DNA of 64,000 nt from a virus. The notes under the pieces are model-generated. The model was not told where the DNA came from. It did not search any database and was given only the letters and a program-made list of their open reading frames with translations. The DNA is taken from positions 62,001 to 126,000 of IMG/VR virus record IMGVR_UViG_3300042922_001475. One strand, 5' to 3'. Positions 59,501 through 64,000 of the stretch are shown here, one piece after another. The translations under genes were made by a program, and so were the position numbers. Numbering within the stretch: position 1 is the first letter of the stretch; each line of letters opens with the position of its first letter.

Positions 59501-62500
59501 TCACAGCTGCTCAGAAGGGCGGAAGACTACTAGCTACTCAGAGGGTAGATCTAACAAGAGAATTCCTAGAGGAAGCTTACCTACATAACGGTAAGGCTAT
59601 CGATGTCGGCGGACGTAACCTAACTAAGGGTGAAGTCCTAGGTCGTCTATCTGCTGTTGTAGATAGCGTTACTAACGCAGCCTACACAGAGTCAGAAGTA
59701 GTTAAGAACTTCGCTATGAGTGCTCTTAAAGAGGGTAGGATTCAGCAGTACGCTGGCAAGACTATGCTACGCCGTAACGCCAGAGAGGGTATGCAGATCA
59801 CTCTAGGTCAACTCTTAAGAGGAGAACTAAAGGACTACATCAACTCTAGCTGGGAGCAGATGCGTGAAGTAGCTATTGAAAAGAATAGACAGGGATACAT
59901 CAAGAGTCTAGCCCTAGCTTATGAGAAGACTCATGGAGGTATCGTTGGAGCAGGTAGCACTGATCTACTAACCGAACTACACCAGCACCTAGCCAAGAAG
60001 GCTCTAGCTGGTGAGCAGGTTGCTGATGATATGCTACACACTGTGTTTAGCACAATGATGAACGCTAAGGGTGAAGCTGCAAGACTATCTCCCGCAGGAG
60101 AATCAGCATTCCTAGCTGAGCAAGCTCGTCTATACGCCAAGTATGATATGGCTGGAACCGGAGGACTAACCACAAGAGGCGCTCTAGCCCTAGCTGCAGA
60201 CACTGCTCTAGGTAAGACTGTCGGTGGTGCCTTCTGGGCCGCAAAGGGTGCAGCAGTACATGGTGTAGCTCTAGCCCCTATCATGGGTAACATGGCTTCC
60301 ATCTACTCACTAGGTCAAGCAGCTAACGATACCAACCCATATAGACTAGAAGATGCTCAGAGAGGCGGAGAAGGTCTCAAATACATGGCTAAGGTCCCTA
60401 TGAACATAGCCTTTACGTCCATGCTCTTAGCTGGCCACAACGCTAATAAAGCTGCTGGTCTAACCTATGGAGCTGCCTTCAAATCAGCTAAGGTGGCTAG
60501 ACAGTCATTCAGTACAGCCGTAGCTGGAATGAGATTTACTAGGGCTATGTGGGCAGTTGGAGCCTTAGCTATTGCGGGTACCGGCGGTGCGGCTATGCTA
60601 CCGGTGGTAGGTGGTTTGCTAGCTACAGAACTTGTATTTGCAGGACTACAGTACTTCACGCCTATGGACGAAATGATCGACAAGTGGGCTGAAGAGAATA
60701 AGGAAGGTATAGCTCACACAGCAAGCTTGCCGGTCATTAGCCAGATGCTTCAAGCTGGTGGTCATATCTTCAGAGCACTACAAGCAGCTAATGATTACAC
60801 CTTTGGTAACCTAGCAGGTTGGTCACGCGATCCCAACAAGGCAGGATGGCAGCAAGCCCTGGGATCAGGTTTCGATATTGTACATAATATTCTAAGCGTA
60901 ATCCCTGAATGGCATCCAGCTAACGAAAGCTATAAGCCCTTCAAGGGAGGTCCCAGTCCATCAGTAACTGATAGAGTACTGGCCAGATCACCAATCTGGT
61001 ATGGTAGCTATGAGGACTTCTTTGGAGTCCAGCATGGTCGCCAAGAACGCATGATGATGGGTAACCCTACATCACTAATCTATGACTGGTTCCATGAGAG
61101 TTCATTTGGTGGAAGTAGCGTAGCCAGTAACTTCAACTCAGGCAGACATGCAGGAGGAGATACGGCTGATATGATGAGAGGTCCTTCACTGTTCTCAGAA
61201 CCTGTAATGACCATCCTCAAGAGCAGAGCAATAGACACTCAGTTCCTAATGGCAGGTCTATCTGATAGATCGCTAGCTTATGGTGGCTCCGATAAGGACG
61301 TAAGGTCAGTAGACAGCGGTTACTTCAAGGATCCCTACATAGTTGCTAAAGGGTCTATGACGTTCTGGAGTAAAGGCTGGGGAGAGAACTTCATCGAGGG
61401 TGTTCAGAGCAAGCTTGTTGAAGGGTTCTCTGGTTCAAGTGTCAACTATGACATGCTACCAAGTGCTAAGAACCTTAAACAGTGGGAGCCTCTAATCCAG
61501 AAGGCTGCTAAACAGTTCAACCTGGACGCTAACGTTATGCGCGCTGTTATGATGCAAGAGTCTGGAGGCGACAAGAAGGCAACCTCATGGGCAGGCGCTG
61601 GGGGACTAATGCAGTTCACACCAGAGACATTTGCTATGTTCAAGGCTAAGTACCCTCACCTAATCAAGGGTGATAGGTATGATCCTGAATCATCACTAAT
61701 GGCTTCTGCAGCTTACCTATCAGATCTCAACAGACAGTTCAAGGGAGACATCAAACTCATTGCTGCTGGCTATAATGCTGGTACAGGTAATGCTCGTAAG
61801 GCTCTATTACAAACTAGAGCTGAAGCTGAAGCTGCTGTAATAAGATCTAAGAAAGGTCCTAGACCGATCGAGATGAAGGATACCTGGTGGGGCCAGACTC
61901 AACCATACGCTAAGATCATCGAGAGTAACTTCAAGAAGCTCCAAGAGGCCAGTGGCGCTCTAGTAACCCCATCACTAGACAAGCTAACTATCACAAGTCG
62001 TCACGGAGTAAGAAAGCACCCTGTAACTGGTAAGGTATCTAAACACGAGGGCACTGACTTCAATGCTCCTCCTGGAACCCGCCAGTATGCTGTTACTGCT
62101 GGTACGGTACTTCAAGTTGGCTGGAACGATGCTGGAGGTCAGATTGTATCTTATGGCTGGACCGACCCTCAGGGCAAGGAACATGTCATTAAGCTTATGC
62201 ACAACTCTACTGTCCACGTTAAGGCAGGAGATAAGGTTAAGGCAGGAACCCTATTAGCTAGCTCAGGTGCTTCTGGTAAAGTGAGTGGTGCACACATCCA
62301 CATCGAACACTGGGTTGATAAGGTCGACCAAGGACTAGAAGAAGATAGTGACATCGCTCGTAGAACAGTCGGTATGGACTTCGGACCTATCCCAGCTCAC
62401 AATCATGACCACGATCATAAACCTAAAGCTAAGCCCAAGCCTAAGAAGAAGGTGGTCGCTGCTCAGGAGAAGCCCAAGACTGTCAGAGTAGATAACAAGA

Positions 62501-62661
62501 CTAAGCCTCTACCTAAGAGAACTAACGTCAAGGTATCAGTCAAAGATGGTATGCCACCAACCTTCTCGTTGGGCTGGTTCGAAGGTCAAGAGTTCGGAGC
62601 TGCTATGGACAATAACTACAGGCCGTACTGTGGACCAGTTAGAATCGATAACTGGGGTTAA
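53545..62661 (+). CDS. Giant virion protein: PLD-like + SLT + M23 domains (3038 aa)
   Basis: Residues ~110-330 resemble a phospholipase D-type domain: HIK (His122, Lys124) with GFVGTAN, then VIGALVAKAGRGEDVYVGFG, and a second HEN (His287) with Asp295 and IVGSMRFS. One Lys and one spacing differ from the HxKx4D consensus, so activity is uncertain. The middle is largely helical with hydrophobic segments and a coiled coil near 1870-1910. C-terminal domains are a soluble lytic transglycosylase (catalytic Glu2672 in QESGG) and an M23 peptidase (HEGTD: His2834, Asp2838; HIHIEHW: His2917, His2919). It probably digests peptidoglycan at ejection. It may be the tape measure, absent elsewhere; an ejected capsid protein is the alternative. 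Confidence 0.78.
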   Translation: MAETPLNGNVPNNSLESNYRMVYPADLSSDRMLKYGQDTVQSRMDLVNRSNKYEVTSYDVRFGNEFTDQVFTNPNFTLYGSNRSTSENNAYAYGNYAKAARWGAAKGTLVELPTEPFGRQMHIKAAIAELKTGETVGFVGTANATDSGLGEGSRAQFNYGVEFSDKELVSQLRTVMNQIATGESPTSTKNFIVQSPKDPDAGLAAVVGFINNEKNHSDLYISSASLTNKDVIGALVAKAGRGEDVYVGFGGLSQDDDWRSQGAYEMLMSDPETAKHIHAGMRRGGRHENMIAMGDEAIVGSMRFSKSTLDGVMDRETGKRTHGTELLLYAKNKHLAKDVQNKIAEGYDYKATEAWANRFESKYSWLANQFMPLNSATGRTKYLIDPTVPTFAKEYAIESGTIDRFEQSASLGTSIYASLFNETYNRLPTAGEMPEEVKAFDRLAAKRTWGQESFGLEKVPVIGDLIKNWGGLRQLGTRGPIDSMLIRGAMWADDHVFTSALRERNPYTGEYQKETPMQALARFTYDSTSGIVGNIAGYYWVTLPGLRVMIHARSAIQDQLNTWAAKERSPGVGRAAKFLFGRNYDLIGHRIAGEVTGTVLKPVAQMLEPILGFTRGINEIEQMYLNGGDWDDDVKARGSAPARLQTEISHPQGKERAFRIADRTLANHPLLRAVSGMGIARYFAEYSPYMLYKTAMDGIDVVKAGLDVYRTEGTHSTELRKAMRDVTTGKVLNKFSFGLLGQDIYQRGYEVWDKIYGENSKAVGKTSARGPAVNRFGRPTGNAKKGYTLKSGKLEFAGRTITVNTANVLLDDKMTRVHQSINSATADFDTRWNKALGIDNQLKKAVQNTDGMWARKALAVAIPLIFLNKWAGDVGAASRVDVAAQAAFRDRVNDLNSVKGFRRDIDINWTGGISDWGGLGILNPITLPLQAMAYKFDQLKASWYNYTTTSKALDKVQVASGGVYGQAALQLAGMAIANPGKVYTGTGNDSAAMKQRAAQFAASGNYSLANSLLLESRLGPGANTQAFSTRNGLSLALQIDAVPLLFTPTAAVSFMGDQGVFSFSLQGPVMFPVGFTIGSPLGLKKHDGAPEDAHLGFLKGMGLLEHISGYNVDYVSGTSGEKLFRLGMTAYGAASVARALTMDYEFRGKTYDNKLKFLKEMNTYKTLSNANKVIKFASATAPMSLVNLGLAGLNLAGDAWHYVNLQETGGFSRDAVNNILRHSDKDLRAQTIKEEIWHAKAGKVDVKIGSHLDSVLERIATEERRLGVTGLPNNHQFYNDLVQDEYKHLLKGKYSDRFWNGRLSQGIALAGGVLAGAYFLADLGLSMYGQAFASGPGGSADWYKRINEGIMRTTGALSEGIDNTVGKLPGVFGLPGHTAAAAVNVIGGLFASLFDVGYSTAMSKDMMAIAAFKKRIGDREGFEEYSGDMNGYFIRMGNRFKDAFAGTYGGVAPRFLGTSNLGAVFGQVGLDSTTFSKVYVQGGILGITGTVATGAINTQEDTNTSRMMAAYIERAFVDPGRDERTSNRRKSGVIGEMFHNESGTRSQSGIVQMQIRNRTQMTNWILSTDTVDVARHFFMPTEQSNKGAGLLDGLKAILGPNVDRRVKQWGTGIADFGYMFGSSKSKSFFELFESTRDYATQTGELGELDFFAHDYQGESNRIAFDNPKGMSPEDFHREVFQTNPAAKAGLVIGTLGTIGIGILAARNVLRGKGVGQIKPDMIGDVLGESGRAARIGVVGISPTGSHAMQSTSAFKPGSKPFTGAQVAGKFYDRYAFVIGSGTNQGLYSFGLFGNIEDEYGNPYMQKGRVMGAVNHRTFKETLVQAKTLAGGKGVKDLAVSLELMRETKGINIAGHQFPKLAVAEKLEKLVSQIDDLDDALRTQRKMLQTSLQDIKELTTKGKLMADGTRQALDTTEQAVMARRRDTRKVAMRGTDHLLANLNYKTDLTDFVQDLRGGRGAAWTGSKVQVDGRKALTQMSDELSKRLTAAQKGGRLLATQRVDLTREFLEEAYLHNGKAIDVGGRNLTKGEVLGRLSAVVDSVTNAAYTESEVVKNFAMSALKEGRIQQYAGKTMLRRNAREGMQITLGQLLRGELKDYINSSWEQMREVAIEKNRQGYIKSLALAYEKTHGGIVGAGSTDLLTELHQHLAKKALAGEQVADDMLHTVFSTMMNAKGEAARLSPAGESAFLAEQARLYAKYDMAGTGGLTTRGALALAADTALGKTVGGAFWAAKGAAVHGVALAPIMGNMASIYSLGQAANDTNPYRLEDAQRGGEGLKYMAKVPMNIAFTSMLLAGHNANKAAGLTYGAAFKSAKVARQSFSTAVAGMRFTRAMWAVGALAIAGTGGAAMLPVVGGLLATELVFAGLQYFTPMDEMIDKWAEENKEGIAHTASLPVISQMLQAGGHIFRALQAANDYTFGNLAGWSRDPNKAGWQQALGSGFDIVHNILSVIPEWHPANESYKPFKGGPSPSVTDRVLARSPIWYGSYEDFFGVQHGRQERMMMGNPTSLIYDWFHESSFGGSSVASNFNSGRHAGGDTADMMRGPSLFSEPVMTILKSRAIDTQFLMAGLSDRSLAYGGSDKDVRSVDSGYFKDPYIVAKGSMTFWSKGWGENFIEGVQSKLVEGFSGSSVNYDMLPSAKNLKQWEPLIQKAAKQFNLDANVMRAVMMQESGGDKKATSWAGAGGLMQFTPETFAMFKAKYPHLIKGDRYDPESSLMASAAYLSDLNRQFKGDIKLIAAGYNAGTGNARKALLQTRAEAEAAVIRSKKGPRPIEMKDTWWGQTQPYAKIIESNFKKLQEASGALVTPSLDKLTITSRHGVRKHPVTGKVSKHEGTDFNAPPGTRQYAVTAGTVLQVGWNDAGGQIVSYGWTDPQGKEHVIKLMHNSTVHVKAGDKVKAGTLLASSGASGKVSGAHIHIEHWVDKVDQGLEEDSDIARRTVGMDFGPIPAHNHDHDHKPKAKPKPKKKVVAAQEKPKTVRVDNKTKPLPKRTNVKVSVKDGMPPTFSLGWFEGQEFGAAMDNNYRPYCGPVRIDNWG

Positions 62662-62665
62662 ACAT

Positions 62666-62700
62666 AAAAAAGGAGAGACCCTAATTAGGGTCTCTCTTTA
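62666..62700. terminator. Bidirectional terminator between convergent genes
   Basis: GAGAGACCC TAATTA GGGTCTCTC (62673-62696) is a perfect 9-bp stem. T residues follow on the plus strand (62697-62699), and a run of six T follows on the minus strand. It ends the giant gene and the minus-strand HTH operon. The stop of the 62854 gene lies inside it. Confidence 0.88.
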
Positions 62701-62854
62701 TGCTTAGAATAAACTTCTTAGCTGCTTGTATTGATTTGTCTGGATAGTCGCTGACTAGCTCGTCAATTAAGTCAGGGTCTCCTTCAAGGTCTGAGTGACC
62801 GTTGTTAACCTCTTTCCATTTGCGCTTCTCTTCTTCGAACTCATTATCTTTCAT
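62681..62854 (-). CDS. Small acidic protein, stop inside terminator (57 aa)
   Basis: A 57-codon frame begins at a TAATG overlap with the HTH gene. It reads MKDNEFEEEKRKWKEVNN, then DLIDELVSDYPDKS and a Lys-rich helix (IQAAKKFILSIKRD). The TAG lies in the loop of the bidirectional terminator. It is highly charged and helical. Overlap and end position support it. Function is unknown; it may assist the upstream DNA-binding protein. Confidence 0.68.
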   Translation of the reverse strand: MKDNEFEEEKRKWKEVNNGHSDLEGDPDLIDELVSDYPDKSIQAAKKFILSIKRDPN

Positions 62855-63396
62855 TATCCGATAAGACCTCTGAGTTCTTTGACTGCCCCTAGCTCGTCCA
62901 TAATCTGCTTACGTAGTTCAGGGGATACTCGTCTGATGCACTCTAGGATGACTTCGATAGTATGCTTCTGAGTCTCCATACGTTGTACCTTCTCCAGGAT
63001 CTCTGAAGCTAGCTTAAGTTGCATACGCTGCTCGGCTAGGTACTTAGCGTACATCTCAGGATTGTTCTCGACCAACTTAGTCATCTGCTGCGTCTGCGTG
63101 TAGATCTTCTCTAGCTGGTCTTTAAGGTTAAATACTGAATTCTCTTCCATTAGTTTAAGCTGGTCCTTTTGTTGTTTAGGGCTCAGCGCATTAAAGTTAC
63201 GGATGAACCTCTGTGTTGTGTCTTTGTTGAGGCCGAGTATTTGAGCAATCTTAGAAGCACTATACCCTAGCTTCTTCATCTTGATGATCTCTGGACCTAG
63301 GCCAAGCCTGGTAATCTTGTCAGCCTTGAGGTTAGCAAAGGACCTCTTCTCAGGGTCCATATCCTCAATCCAGGTAAAGTCATCTCTTCTTGGCAT
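62854..63396 (-). CDS. HTH protein, candidate terminase small subunit or regulator (180 aa)
   Basis: Residues ~36-70 form a helix-turn-helix (MKKLGYSASKIAQILGLNKD, TTQRFIRNF), of the Hin/resolvase or small-terminase type. The rest (~80-160) is a long coiled coil (LKDQLEKIYTQTQQMTKLVE) suited to oligomerisation, ending in a helical tail. This arrangement is common in terminase small subunits and also in regulators. It overlaps the next small gene by one base (TAATG) and abuts the 63396-63806 gene, also with a one-base overlap. The packaging role is not proven; the large subunit lies 18 kb away. Confidence 0.65.
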   Translation of the reverse strand: MPRRDDFTWIEDMDPEKRSFANLKADKITRLGLGPEIIKMKKLGYSASKIAQILGLNKDTTQRFIRNFNALSPKQQKDQLKLMEENSVFNLKDQLEKIYTQTQQMTKLVENNPEMYAKYLAEQRMQLKLASEILEKVQRMETQKHTIEVILECIRRVSPELRKQIMDELGAVKELRGLIG

Positions 63397-63779
63397 TAAC
63401 CATCTCCGTAAGTTACAGGTGTATCTCTTTCCTCTATTGTACCATCTGGCTTACGGATTGAAAATAGACCCTTAGGCCACATTCTCTGGTGCTCAACAAA
63501 CTGCATAATGACGTCACAAACAACATCGAGCTTACGCTTAACTGTGGTCGGATCCATGAACAACTGCTCTGCTGCTCTGGTTCTCTTCAGTCTGGTATGC
63601 ATGTGATACCATAGTACCCTCAGTAGTTGAGGGTCGTTATCCTTTAACTTCTCTATACACTCTTTTATGCGAGCATAAGTGTATACTTTCCCGTCAGGAT
63701 CTGTGTAGTCGTATTTGTAAGGGAATGACTCTCTTAAGTACTTAAGGAAAGCTGCCCTTTTAGGATTAGGTGCTGGCAT
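63396..63779 (-). CDS. Putative DNA-binding protein with HTH-like region (127 aa)
   Basis: Not recognised by name. A helical region around TRLKRTRAAEQLFMDPTTVKRKLD resembles an HTH of the type ...AAxxLxxxxxTVxRxL. The start at 63779 (MPAPNPKRA) is preferred to the upstream GTG at 63806 because GGAG lies eleven bases before it. The N-terminal part is basic, with an aromatic segment (YKYDYTDPDGKVYTY). It is transcribed with the HTH gene below, whose ATG overlaps its stop. It could be a transcription regulator for the late genes. Confidence 0.6.
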   Translation of the reverse strand: MPAPNPKRAAFLKYLRESFPYKYDYTDPDGKVYTYARIKECIEKLKDNDPQLLRVLWYHMHTRLKRTRAAEQLFMDPTTVKRKLDVVCDVIMQFVEHQRMWPKGLFSIRKPDGTIEERDTPVTYGDG

Positions 63780-63828
63780 AATAATGTGTACTCCAATAAT
63801 ATACACATTAAGATTAGCATAATTATAA

Positions 63829-63849
63829 GGGAGAGATCAAGTCTCTCCC
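63829..63849 (-). terminator. Hairpin terminator after the right-edge partial gene
   Basis: On the minus strand GGGAGAGA pairs with TCTCTCCC (8 bp, loop CTTGA) followed by TTATAATT, so it would terminate the gene ending at 63858. The plus strand also forms the hairpin. The same A/T-rich tail contains TATAAT, which may serve as a -10 for the 63779 gene. Confidence 0.7.
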
Positions 63850-63857
63850 TTATATAA

Positions 63858-64000
63858 TTACATATTAGGTAGTAAATCTTTATGGCAAAGACTGAAGTAA
63901 GGACAATAGGTGGGTCCTTTACTACTCTGAGTAATACACATCGAACCATAACCATTAGGATCTTGTTTGATAAAGACCTTAGCGTTGATGCCCTTAATAG
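63858..64000 (-). CDS. C-terminal end of a possible PD-(D/E)XK/Fe-S nuclease (partial)
   Basis: Only the last ~47 codons are inside the window. The visible end reads MCITQSSKGPTYCPYFSLC and then HKDLLPNM. Cysteine spacing of C..YCPYFSLC at the C-terminus resembles the Cys cluster at the end of Cas4/RecB-type nucleases, which hold an iron-sulphur cluster. The nuclease motif itself would lie outside the window, so this is a weak call. The stop is nine bases before a hairpin terminator. Confidence 0.5.
   Translation of the reverse strand, partial: IKGINAKVFIKQDPNGYGSMCITQSSKGPTYCPYFSLCHKDLLPNM

Noticed and set aside
63734-63955. Minus-strand frame of 73 codons at the right edge
   Set aside because: It is hydrophobic low-complexity sequence spanning a terminator hairpin and two real gene ends, with no ribosome site.
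1-64000. tRNA genes, attachment sites, integrase
   Set aside because: No cloverleaf, tandem tRNA gene, integrase or obvious att repeat was seen; the window gives no evidence of lysogeny.

Overview
The window is a contiguous piece of a tailed double-stranded DNA phage with a contractile tail (myovirus morphotype). The evidence is a tail sheath, tail tube, W- and J-like baseplate proteins, a Mu I-like head protease, a gpE-like capsid protein, a terminase large subunit and a holin/amidase pair. No bacterial chromosomal, tRNA or rRNA genes are visible, so neither host nor genome size can be fixed. Clear Shine-Dalgarno sites and sigma70-like promoters point to a bacterial host. A vitamin B12-dependent ribonucleotide reductase suggests a host that makes or imports cobalamin.

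Layout. Positions 1-4390 hold the head module: the end of a probable portal, two unknown genes, a protease-scaffold fusion, the major capsid protein and small head genes. Positions 4448-10218 hold connector/neck proteins, the sheath and two paralogous tube proteins. Positions 10338-19111 hold the baseplate hub, an OB-fold spike, a 901-residue protein, a beta-helix protein, and W-, J- and I-like wedge proteins. Positions 19125-39587 are a 20-kb fibre and adhesin region. It holds two long fibres that share an N-terminal domain, a gp53-like and a DUF4815 protein, several copies of one small beta module, four six-repeat Kelch-like proteins plus one classical Kelch protein, a protein with three jelly-roll-like repeats, two lectin-like tip proteins and a zinc metallopeptidase. 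Positions 39599-40905 are the lysis genes, preceded by a strongly foldable RNA segment. Positions 40918-44988 hold a late tail/baseplate protein, a small gene and the terminase.

From 44985 to 53482 genes run on the minus strand as tightly overlapping metabolic cassettes: dUTPase, thioredoxin, small genes, NAD-dependent DNA ligase, a SLOG-fold protein, unknowns, a class II ribonucleotide reductase and two small SH3/KOW-like genes. A divergent promoter palindrome at 53501-53514 separates them from a single 9.1-kb plus-strand gene. That gene encodes a 3038-residue virion protein with an N-terminal phospholipase D-like domain and C-terminal lytic transglycosylase and M23 peptidase domains. It is the best candidate for the otherwise missing tape measure or an ejected protein. 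The right edge has minus-strand helix-turn-helix genes and the end of a possible Fe-S nuclease.

The genes work together as follows. The minus-strand cassette supplies deoxynucleotides and seals DNA, with thioredoxin a plausible reductant for the reductase. The plus-strand genes build the head, tail and an unusually rich adhesin set. Holin and amidase release progeny. Four genes below 60 codons were recovered by reading gene junctions by eye (47, 58, 41 and 57 residues).
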